From Aspidiotus rigidus (lineage: Eukaryota > Arthropoda > Insecta > Hemiptera > Diaspididae): a stretch of 64,000 bases of DNA. The position numbers and the translations under genes are program-made. This document shows positions 1-10,056 of this stretch, piece by piece. The notes beneath the pieces are model-generated. The model had not been told where the DNA came from. It did not search any database and worked only from the letters and a program-made list of their open reading frames with translations. Each line of letters opens with the position of its first letter. The stretch's first letter is position 1. The DNA lies in contig JAVHKY010000025.1 in NCBI GenBank assembly GCA_035079385.1, positions 15,350,501 to 15,414,500 on the forward strand. The letters are read 5' to 3'.

Positions 1-59
1 TATCCAATGAAGTCGACATTTACCAACTTCTTTATTGGATATGTATTCGACGAATAAAT

Positions 60-235
60 GAATAAATACAGACCGCAAAAATGTAATCAATCCATGTGGA
101 CTTAAAATTAAGGTATAAACTTTAATAATATATTGACGCAATTTTGACCAAGACTTAAACTTGATAAATTTGACGTTGACTATCGGTTGACCCTGAGTGT
201 TGACCAAAAATCAACATCAGATTGACTTCTGAGAT
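60..235. repeat. TTGAC/GTCAA-rich dispersed repeat, copy 1
   Basis: The stretch is dense in the words TTGAC, GTCAA and TCGAC spaced every 10-25 bases (for example TTGACGCAATTTTGACC, then TTGACGTTGAC, then GTTGACCAAAAATCAACATC). The phrase GACCAAAAATCAACATC recurs with small changes near 8340 and 18730-18790. No reading frame is kept. The composition suggests a dispersed non-coding repeat family; its origin is unknown. Confidence 0.5.
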
Positions 236-242
236 TAATGTC

Positions 243-3200
243 CCTAGCTCCCCATCTCGATTCTTGGGTGGGAGTGGGTGGATTCGTTTGTGTAACATTT
301 GTGCTGGTTCGGGCCGTACAGTTTTCGTTTGTGCTGGCCTCCTTCCCCTTAAATTTTTGGGGGGCTGTAGATATACAAGACCTAATTTGGAAGTGGATTT
401 TTAAGGAAAGTGTTGGTGGAATCGTTTATTTGTGCTGAATTGTGCTGTATAGAGTCTTTTGTTTGTGCTGGTCTCCTTCTACTCCAACCTTATGAGAAGG
501 CTGTAAACATGCCAGGACCCGTACTATCCAATTGTTGGCCTAAAAAGAGGCTGAATTGCGTGTGCTACGTTTTTGCTGTGTTATACTCTCGAGTTTTTTT
601 ATTGTGTAGACCCCTTTATTCTCCAGTCCTTGAGGGAGGGGGAGCCAGAAGACATGCAGAACCCAATTTCGATAATAGACAGTTTTTAGGATAAAATGGA
701 TGGAAATCGTTAGTGCTATATTTTTCCTGTTAGCCTTGTCTAATCGTTGTCTTCTGAGGTAAGATTGTCAGCCCACGTTGAGTGATCGATTGTGACTCCG
801 TATTCAGTGGGGCTATAGGCAAACTTGCTAAAATTCTTGTTGTTACAGTCAACATAGAGAATCATATCGATCAGATCGTTATCTGTTCTGCGGTCGCGGT
901 GAGAGATTGACCTCGGCTCCGCAGGGAAACGTGCTGGAATTCAGGTTGTTTCAAGGGACGGCGAGGGAATAGAACCGAGGAAGCAGTCTACTGTTGTGGA
1001 CTCAAAGTGAAAGTTCGACTTCGACGCCACGTACGATCCAAGTGGACAAACCCGAGTTCACGACAGGTGACAAATTTGTCGGTAAGATTCTCTCTATGGC
1101 CTGGGTCAACAAGAATTTCTCCACGTTCGCCCGCTTAGCTCGTACGCGGGGGCTCTAGAGTATCTCTCGCCCCATTTCCCCCACCGCACCACTTGAAACA
1201 ACCGGAATTTTAGCATGTTTCCCAGCTTTGATCATTGCAAGGCTGTAGTCAATATCTCACTGCGAGCACTCAATAGGTAACGAGCTTCTTGGTTTCATCC
1301 TTACTATCGCGAGAATTTTAGCAAGTTAGTTTGGCCCAATTAAGCTCGAGATTATAGTCGATCTCTTTTAGTGAGCTTATAATCTTACCTCAGAAGACAA
1401 CGAGCCTAACGATTCCATCCATTTTCATTCTAAGAACTGCCAATTATCGAAATTGGGTTCTGCATGTCTTCTGGCTCCCCCTCCTTGAAAGACTAGAGGG
1501 GGTGTCCACAATGGAAAAACTCGAGAGCATAATACAGCAAAAATGTAGCACATGTAATTCAGCCTTTTTTCCGGCCAAAAATTGTATAGGACAGGGCCTA
1601 GCATGTTTACAGCCCTGTCATAAGGTTGAACAGGAAAGAGGCCATCTTATTATCGTACACTTATATCATCAGTGCTTTTCCAATAACGTTTCTTCTTGAG
1701 GTAGGCTCTCCATAACGTCCGCCATTTTTACTCTGTTAGGTTCAATACTTGCGACTTTGCTCGACTTGGAAAACAGAAAAACAACAACTGGTCTTCAACG
1801 AAGTCGGATCATTCCCAGATTATTTCTTGGACTTGCCCGAAGAGAATCTCTCAATAAGAAGAAATCACCCTCTCACTACTCAGTATCGACCAAGCTTACC
1901 ATATCTCGTTTCACCTAATTACCGCCCGCTCATATAGTCAATACTTTTCCAACAACGGTGTCCGGACTTTCGGGCGCAATAAAAATACCAATTTGTCGAA
2001 GAACTGCAACTGTCACCGCCGGATATACCCGCGTAGTAGAGGTCGCAAAGGGGTGCGGGTGGCAGCCGGACGTTATGGTGCAAATCATAGACGGCTTTTT
2101 CCCACACAGGGCGTCTACCGAAGTAAAGAATTGAAAGTATTGGTTTCTTACAGAGCAAACCATAATTCCAGTGGTGTAACACTAGGAATGGTGTCAGGGA
2201 GTCCGTGCTCCTTTGAACTTGAACATTTGCCTTAAAATATTGTCAAAATTACAGAAAAAAACCTACTCGACCTGGGAATTCAAATTTCAGTTTTTTTTTT
2301 TTTATAGGGTCAGAAATGAAATTAATGGGACTTTTATTGGATTTATTGGGCCAATTTAACAGGAAACCTGTTCTATCGTTTGAGGCCTGTGACGTTTGAT
2401 GACGGCATATGTCAGCCTTGTGACGTCACAACCTACAATTTTCAGATTCCACGCCCAATTGACCCCGCGCCCAAAACGGCAGCGCCCAAACGGTCGCATT
2501 CAAAAGTCCGTGAACCTCCAACAACGCTTGCCTTTGATCTACGTTCTCCAAAACCTCCGCCATTTTTACTCTGTTTGTTGTACAAAGTTGAATTGACGTA
2601 TTTGCAAAACAAGGATCAGTGGAATAAGATTTACTCCACCCTTCAGGTTCAGTAGGCAATATCAGAAGCCGTGTTCTCCTAACCGTGGTTTTGCAGATTA
2701 CATCAATCCAACTGTGTATGGCAGTAATGAGCTGTGCTCTTCGCGATGACTCGGAAATGATGAATTCTTCAAGTACCTTCAACACACCTACCTTGTCTCT
2801 TCATCCTAATCCTTTTCCTCCTATGAGCTCATTTTTTCATTGAGTTCATAAATCTATTTACTTATGTTGTTACCTATAATATTATAGACTAGTTTCTTTA
2901 AAAATTGTGATGTCACAAGAAACGATTTCTCCTCCATAAAGTGCGAGATTCGTTCGAACTGAAATTATGGTCGACGGACGGAATGGAACCGAAGAAGTGG
3001 TCTTCTGTTGTGGACTCGCGGTGAGAGTTTGACTTTGACTCCGCATGTGATCGAAATGGACAAACGTGCGAAAATTCTCATGGTTCAAAACATCGGAAGG
3101 AATGTTACCAAGAAACTTGTTATCTGTTGCGTGCTCTCAATGAGAGATCGACAACGCAACAGCCCGTGCATGATCAAAGTGGGGCTGTTAGGAGACCATC

Positions 3201-3650
3201 CATTTCCTCCACCGCAGCTCTTGAAATGACCAGCATTTCAGCATGTTTCCCCGCTTTGATTATTGTAGGGCTCTAGTCAATCTTTCACTGCACTGCGAGC
3301 ACTTAACAGATAACGAGATTATCGGTATCATTTCCTGTATCGCCTGGAACAAGAATAATTTTTGCAAGTTTGCCTAGCCTTATTGAACACGGAGTCGCAA
3401 TCGATCTCTAACCGTGAGCTTACAACCTTATCTAAGAGGTTAACAATTGGAGACAATATAGCGCTAACGATTCTATCCATTTTTACCCTAAAAACTACGG
3501 GTTCTGAATGTCCTGTGATTCCTCCCAACGGTTCGAGGGGAAGGATACCAGTACAAACGGACAACTGTACGACGCAATCCAGCAGAAATGTAACACAAAT
3601 GAATTCATCAATCCTTGTCCCAGAAATCGAGATGGAGGGCTGGGAACATG
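243..3650. mobile_element. Nested foldback (inverted-repeat) element, about 3.4 kb
   Basis: The outer arms, 243-370 and 3513-3650, are imperfect inverted copies; both hold ATCTCGAT, a TTTGTGT-ACATTT-TGCTGG core and GTACAGTT. A second inverted pair lies inside: 483-735 against 1390-1640, sharing CCAGAAGACATGCAGAACCC in opposite orientations. Part of the left interior (976-1055) also recurs in direct orientation at 2989-3080. The short ORFs here do not resemble proteins I know and lie in mirrored arms, so I treat the block as non-coding. It could be a large non-autonomous DNA transposon that inserted into itself. No flanking target duplication was resolved. Confidence 0.6.
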
Positions 3651-6373
3651 GACCTTCTTTTCTTCTCATCAACTTTATGATCAAACTGCCACTGTTCGTG
3701 GTGAGTGTATCTTATTTGAATTCAGGAGATGGATCGGTTGATTGCTTTGACATTAGATCAGCGCAGAGAAGCCCAATTAGATATCTACAAGTACTTATTA
3801 GAAATACTTTGAGCGAGTATTGGTATCACTATTGTAACCTCGATTCAAATTGTGACAATATAAACCGCCTAAAGTGTCTTTGAGTAAACCACCAGGCCGT
3901 AGGTGTTATTAATCATTTACCAAATACCAATTTAATGTGCCTGCACGAAGTTTCTAAAGTTTCTGAATTCGTTGAGTCGGAAAATATCATCAACGTATTT
4001 GTCGGACCAGTTATTATGACAATGATGAATGGTAAGCCCTCGACATTCATCTATCAGTAAATTATCTTCTATCTCATTCACACTCGTCGCCTTGCTACCC
4101 TTATTTCGTCGCGGTACGACGATGAAGTAATTTTCGACCAAACAAAGCTGAGACATCGTTCGAGGAAAAATATGATGGCAAATAGTGGATCGCTAATCCT
4201 AACACGTAGGGCCCTCTCTGATACTGGTAGATTAATATTTCTTCGAAGCGGAAACGAAGAAAAATTCTTCCCGTGTTCTGGATAGAGGCTATAAAAAGTA
4301 ATGGTGCCCAGGGGCTTAATATTTTTGTTTGAAACTAAAAATGAAAGAACCGCGGATGGAAGAAATTGTTATTTACTGTAGATATTCCGTCGGAAAAATG
4401 AGATTGATACCGAAAGGAAAAATTACGTCTCGATTATTACAGGAATTGAAAAAAAATACTCGTATCTAGGTATTGCTGATTTGGTAGTCTTTCTGTTGAC
4501 TCAGACGATTTGAAATCTCGAAATTCGGCATAAGATTATACCCAATAAACTGCAGCGTTATCAGAAATCGTAAGTCTTACGAAACACGTTCTCATTTCGT
4601 AAAATGTATGGGTTTATTTATTCAGCCTTCTGACGAAAAAAGAAAAGTGAAGGAAAATGGGTACCTACACATCGCGACGGAAAATAGCGGCACATCTGTT
4701 TCTTTATCGTTGCTTTTTCGTTCAACACCCTATTGGAATTATTCTTCGTGATAGTAATCGTATAATGTCGAATACCATAAATTATACGCAGGCCTATAAG
4801 GAGTTGGAACAAAACTCAAAATTATACATTAAGGAAAAGCTGAGTTAACGACCGAAAACCACGTAGGCTCTTCGAAACTTTGAAAACGTGGGTTTGTATC
4901 CTACAAAATGATTGCCAATTATTATTGTCGAGTATATTTTCGCTATACTGTTGAAAATATAACTTGTCCATTCGGTTTGGCGAAAGTTTTACTTCGTTCG
5001 AGGAGCTTATTTGCCATGAAATTTTCGAAAAGAAGTTAACTGTTTCTGTTTGAATTATGATTCTCAAACCTTGTACACAGCTTTCTTTCGAGAAAGAAAT
5101 TATAGGGGGTATGAAGTCCAAAAAATGTGCAATAACAACTAAACGAAATGATCAAAAAGTAATTTTTCCGTGGTCGTTAACTACAATCGCAATATACGAA
5201 AGTAGGGCACGTGGGCACGTGTTTACATCGACTTTATGTTAGGCAATTTTCAACTAACTTTACATCAAACTTACTATCAAATTCGAAAATGGTATCAGAT
5301 TTGGCTATTTTAACTTTTGGAAAGGATTTCCGTCTCTCGAAACAGACGGAGGATGAAAAGTTCTAAGCGACGAACTTTACTCGTAGGGTGAGATTTCGAG
5401 TTGTTAAGTACAGTGTGAATTTTTTTTTTCTCGGGAAGCCTGAGATAGAATTTATCGGCCAAACTAGCCTCAAAACCGCTGCGAAGATTCTTTAGAGATA
5501 TAGGTTTAAATATGATTTCAAGGGATAAGGACTTCAAAGACCTTCAAAGAGAGGTATCGAGAAAGTGAGATGCCACCTATTTCTTGTGTGTCGCGTATGC
5601 GAGAAAAGTGCTGTCCCTTTCAGAAAGTATATGATACCAATTATACTTTTGGGGAAGAAGGGACAAAGAAAAGGTTTGATCATTTCTGCACATCCTGAGA
5701 ATTTGGACCAAAAGATGGTGGAAATTCCAATTGCGGAAGCGTTCGTAGAAATATTTTTTGGGAGATGCTATTTCCTCCCCCTAAAGGAAAGAATGTGCAG
5801 AGAAAACTCGCTATTTTCAATCTCCTCATGCGATGCAGTTTATCATTTTTAAAACATAACTTTCTTCACTCTTGACCCAGAAAAAAGGCTTGTTTACCCT
5901 CTGATCTTCTTTCTGTTGACCAAATATATTAATTCTCCGAGCATAGGGGTTTCTTTGGTGGGCTCCTTCTCCTTACAGCTTAGAAATTCGTTTACTTCTC
6001 TTTAAATTCATTACTTCTACATTCCTGGCCGTCGCGATCGGGAGGTACCTTCCCCCAACCTAGAGTGCATAACATGTGCGAAAATTCGGGCTGTTGGTGA
6101 ATTCGATCAAAAAAAAAATCGTCAGTTGGTGACAAGGTTTTTTTCTAGCCTTCACGACGGCCCTGTCTACGTTTCGTACGATGACGTCATCAATGCTCAG
6201 TGGTACCCATCTATTTCATGAGTGAGTATCTTATCGCCTCGCTTAGCTGCTTGTCTCACAATCCTATTCATATAAGTTTTTTTTATGTAAAACAGTTTCC
6301 TTACACGACCATCTCTCTCTCTCTCCGTAACCTCAGTCATGGAAATGATGTCAAGTCGCTATTGACATATATG
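3651..6373. other. Stretch without recognised genes
   Basis: ORFs are short, on both strands, and none resembles a protein family I know. Single-copy looking sequence alternates with AT-rich DNA. A TGACGTCATCA palindrome sits near 6181, a word that recurs in many repeats of this window. Confidence 0.4.
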
Positions 6374-7429
6374 TGTTACAGTTAAAACCCGAAATCAGTA
6401 AATTATAAAATTCACTCGTCAAAACTAGTTGCCACAAATGACTTCAGTCAGAACTAGTTTTAGCTAGTTAATTCTAGAATGAAAAAATGGTTTGAATTCA
6501 TTTTAATTGAAATGAATTAAAATCGTTTGAATTCAAAAGGTGATGAGGATTCACACATTGAACCGTACATCGTACAAAGTTGTCGGCCTATAAACGTTAC
6601 AAAAGCAAATCTAGCAGTGACTAATTGACGCACGTCATTCAAGTATAAACAAGCTTTGTAAGAAATAAAAATTCAAGGGTGTTGGAGGCTGGAGCATTTT
6701 GCCTCCGGAGGTACCTTACTTCCACCTAGAGGTTTGGAGGTGCTTCTAAAGATCCTTCAGGAGGCATTTTTTTCAACAGTATTTTATTCGTTGAAACCTT
6801 ATTCAGCCACTTTGATGCTAGCGCCACTCGGTTCTAATAAAAGCCAAAGTTTTAAATACATCTTCTGAGTATCATCTGTCATCTGGCAACACTGATCAAC
6901 GTTACAAGTGCCTCCGGAGGTGACTCCGAAGACGTCTTTGGAGGCGCCTTCGACACACCTCCGGAGGCAGTTTCTTTGATTTCAGTAATTGCACTGGAGG
7001 CACTTGGAAGTACCTCCAGAGACATACTTTGGAGGTCAGGAGGGGCCTCCAAACGTGTCCACGGAAGGTAACCGGAGTCGAAGGATCATTTTCTGTATTC
7101 GTTCTGGAGGCTTCTAAAAAAATTATGCCTCCAACACCCTTCATAAAAATGCAATTACATTTGTACGAGGGAAGAAATTCATTTTGCTGATTGGATTCAC
7201 CCTTCTTGTTTTCACTAGTTAAAACTAGTTTTCCCTGGCAATTATAATTTCTTTTGTATTACACTTTTTACTAGTCAATTCTAGTCTTCACTAGTAAAAA
7301 CTAGTTTTACCTAAACTTATTTCAGTTAAAACTAGCTCCAACGTTGAGGGACCCAGCAAATTCTAGAGTCAACTAGTCAAAACTAGTTCTGACTAAAGTC
7401 ATTTGTGGCAACTAGTTTTAACTGTAACA
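6374..7429. mobile_element. ACTAGT-family inverted-repeat transposon, copy A
   Basis: The element begins TGTTACAGTTAAAAC and ends with its reverse complement. Long subterminal inverted repeats contain many copies of the half-palindrome AACTAGTTTT. The interior is packed with CCTCCGGAGG-type palindromes and GGAGG/CCTCC words. The sequence on both sides is ATATAT, so the target was probably a TA-rich site. A second copy lies at 41985-43318 with its interior inverted relative to this one. There is no transposase, so it must be non-autonomous; I cannot assign a superfamily. Confidence 0.8.
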
Positions 7430-7434
7430 TATAT

Positions 7435-7665
7435 ATGTCTTTGGGCGGGAGTCAATTGGAAATCTGCGTGACGCCACGCTTTATGACGTCATCAATGACC
7501 TTGACCTACTTCGGGGACTAGAAAATTTTTGGGCTTTGGCCTTCTAGGCCTAATATACAACATACTAAGCCTACATGTACATGTCTTTGGGCGGGGGTCA
7601 ATTGGAAATCTGGGTGACGCCACACTTTATGACGTCATCAATGACCTTGACCTACTTCAGGGACT
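7435..7665 (+). repeat. Duplicated 85-bp unit, period 146 bp
   Basis: A unit starting ATGTCTTTGGGCGGG and ending in a CTACTTC-GGGACT block occurs at 7435-7520 and again at 7581-7665 with few differences. Each unit carries TATGACGTCATCAATGACC. The first unit starts six bases after the end of the adjacent transposon, so that insertion appears to lie just at the edge of an older tandem repeat. Confidence 0.75.
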
Positions 7666-7941
7666 TGGAAAAAGCCTTCATGATAGTAGGTCTACTATGC
7701 AGTATACTAGGCTTGACATAGGAAAAGTTCGAACTTTAGCCTACATTATCGGAACTGACTTTCACTACTTTCCCATTCAACATTCTTTCAAAACCATTTT
7801 GTTTCCGAGCTATTGTAAAGAATCTCGGATACGGCATTATTTCTTACATTACCGCCGTTTTTTTTTTCAAGTTATCTTCCAGGGCCACTCGGTGATCATT
7901 TTTCCAGGAAACTTCATGCGCAAGAATTTTTACTTTTTTTG

Positions 7942-8011
7942 AGTAGCATTTGAACCTGGGATTCCTCTTCTAGAAGGTGGTCGCTGAAACCATTTCACCA
8001 TTGAGGTGTAC
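7942..8011 (-). repeat. Possible tRNA-derived SINE head
   Basis: Read on the - strand, the stretch has an A-box-like TGGTGAAATGG, then CACCTTCTAGAAGAGG, then a B-box-like GGTTCAAAT about 35 bases downstream. The spacing fits an RNA polymerase III internal promoter. The acceptor and T stems do not pair well, so it is not an intact tRNA gene. A SINE head or tRNA pseudogene is the likeliest reading. Confidence 0.35.
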
Positions 8012-8319
8012 AAAAATTCGAGAGCATTTTCCGTTTCTGTCATTAGACTACTCAAAATTTATCCCCCCTTCTTTAATCAAACTGACTATGTACGCCCAAT
8101 TTTATTGTGTAGTTAAGGCGAAGTGAATAATGAGATCAGTATGAAGTCAGACCTTTGGTAATCCATAATTGTCGGTTGATTCCAATGAAGTTTAAGCAGA
8201 CTCAAGGGTATTTCTTGTAGTTGATAAAATAGAGATCCGAGTTCCTATTCAAATAATTGCAATTCTTCTCCTATTACCAGGATTCTACTTAATGAACTAT
8301 ATGTCGACATTCAATTTGA

Positions 8320-8545
8320 CTTCCATGTTTGGTCGACGCTGGATGTCAACCAAAAATCGACATCAAAATAATCGAGAATTCATTTCTTTCACTTTTTGTC
8401 GAAATTGCATCGATTTATATCATCAAAATCAATCTCACAACAACGTTGATGTCTGGTTGATATAGGATTGGCCATTTTAGACTTCATTTTGACTCATTTG
8501 GCAGATTGAGATTGATGTCAAATTGGCCTCCGTACATAGACGTCA
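8320..8545. repeat. TTGAC/GTCAA-rich dispersed repeat, copy 2
   Basis: It is dense in GTCGAC, GTCAACCAAAAATCGACATC, TTGATGTC and ATTGATGTCAAATTGG. The wording closely follows that at 60-235 and 18760-19680, which marks these three places as one family. No ORF is maintained. Confidence 0.55.
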
Positions 8546-9901
8546 AAAAATTTTCATCCGCCCAATGAAAGGGTGGTGCAGAGGCGATATAGCTCAAAAA
8601 TTCTTTGACAACATAAAAAGCTGAAGAGGCGAGACTTTTTCAAGTCCGTAACTAGATCAAGGCCAAAAAACTGCGGAATGCTGAGGAAAATCCGAAAAAA
8701 ATATGCAAAAATTTCTTCGAGAACGATATTTTTGTCCAAAATAAGAGAAACTATCTGGAAAAAAGTCACCTTCGGGTCTACAATTATCTTGTACTGTATT
8801 TGATCAAGTATGTTCTCGTATTCTACACCCACAATAATTTGCTCGTATACACATGTCGAACTTTTAAAGGTCACTAGAACCATGAAAACTTTTCGCGAAC
8901 TACAGCGCAATAAAAATATTAGAAGCGTTACGAAAATAAAAGCGATTAGAACACTATGATGTATAAAATACATTTTTATGTCGATCCGTTTTTTTTTGAA
9001 CGTCTCGACAGTGCCATTTTATCATAACTTACAAAATATGATATCCGATACAAAGTGCATTTTATTAGCACAGTTTTAAATAACAAATCTTCGTTGCTCG
9101 TACATTTATCGGCAAATATGGGCTGCGAGGATAGAGTGAATGACTGCATATTATATCAGCAAGTATAGATGTATTTTCATACATTGCGCAGGGTAGAATA
9201 AAAATGAATAGTGTTCAATATCGTCGGCCAGTTTTTGTCAACCTTTGCCAGTATCCCTTCATCGAGAAGATAAAAACGAAAGCCAGCCTAGAATACCTAA
9301 ATCTAGCCTACATCATGCGAGTATATAAAAAGCCGATAAAAATAATAGCTTCAATGTCTTGATGTTGGTCATAGGCTGAAGCTCATCATTCAAAATTTTA
9401 TTTTCTTCGTCTTCAAATTCGTTGACCCTTGCTCCTTTATTAATGTTTTACAGTTTTCTCGTGCAAGAGACCTCATCGAAATTGAGAAAAACCAACAAGT
9501 CAATATTTCATGAGAGGACGATGTGCGACAGATCGAGGTTAGAAATTTTTTACGGGAAAAGCAACAATTCAAATGCGATCTGAGACTATCATTAAAAGAT
9601 GAATTTTTGTTAGGCTCTTCGTAAAATGCATTAACAATGGGTAAACATACTAGGTACGTTACAATTCAGATTTGACTGCTTTACATAAGCAATTTTTTCA
9701 AATACAATTTCGAATTAGAATCCGAAGGGACCCGAAGGGACCCGAAGTTTATCCATGTCACAACTGATATTTCGAATGAGTTCGACATTGTAGGTTCCAC
9801 TGGGCAAACATAAATTTCACCCCGCCCAACTTGGAAATCTCGGCAATGAAGGTTCAGTGACCATTCAGCCATCTCTAAATTATCAAGGAAATAAATTTAG
9901 G
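8546..9901. other. Stretch without recognised genes
   Basis: One 139-codon ORF on the - strand (8554-8973) is rich in I, F and L and shows no motif. The rest holds only short unmatched frames. I see no splice-bounded exon that I can support. Confidence 0.4.
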
Positions 9902-9915
9902 AGCCCTAATTATAT
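9902..9915. repeat. Left 14-bp target-site duplication of the retrozyme array
   Basis: AGCCCTAATTATAT is identical to 13169-13182 and immediately precedes the first repeat unit. Two bases could be microhomology with the inverted copy, so the true duplication may be 12-14 bp. Confidence 0.8.
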
Positions 9916-10015
9916 AAATAAAATGTGGTCTTTGCAACTCGTCATACTTAATAATAAAGAAACTTTACAGAGATGCACATAAAATTATATTTTCCAAGGG
10001 AGGAAATACAAGGTA

Positions 10016-10056
10016 GACGCACGTTTCGCGACGACGTTAGAACGCCGCATCATCAG
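10016..10056 (-). ncRNA. Hammerhead ribozyme core, first of ten direct copies
   Basis: On the - strand, CUGAUGA (10056-10050) is followed by one extra U, then a GCGGCG/CGUCGC stem II with a 9-nt loop, GAAAC (10027-10023), a GUGC loop and GUC (10018-10016). Stem III is therefore only two pairs (A-U and C-G), as in Penelope-type and retrozyme hammerheads. Bases GUA before the core pair with UAC after GUC as the start of stem I, making it type I. The same core recurs every 316 bases, with the last direct copy near 12862-12902. The copy at 10332-10372 has C changed to G in GAAAC (10339), which should break the C-G pair of stem III. The unpaired U after CUGAUGA is unusual. Cleavage is predicted after GUC. 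Confidence 0.75.

Noticed and set aside
8554..8973. 139-codon - strand ORF
   Set aside because: Biased Phe/Ile/Leu composition from AT-rich DNA; no family motif and no exon signals.
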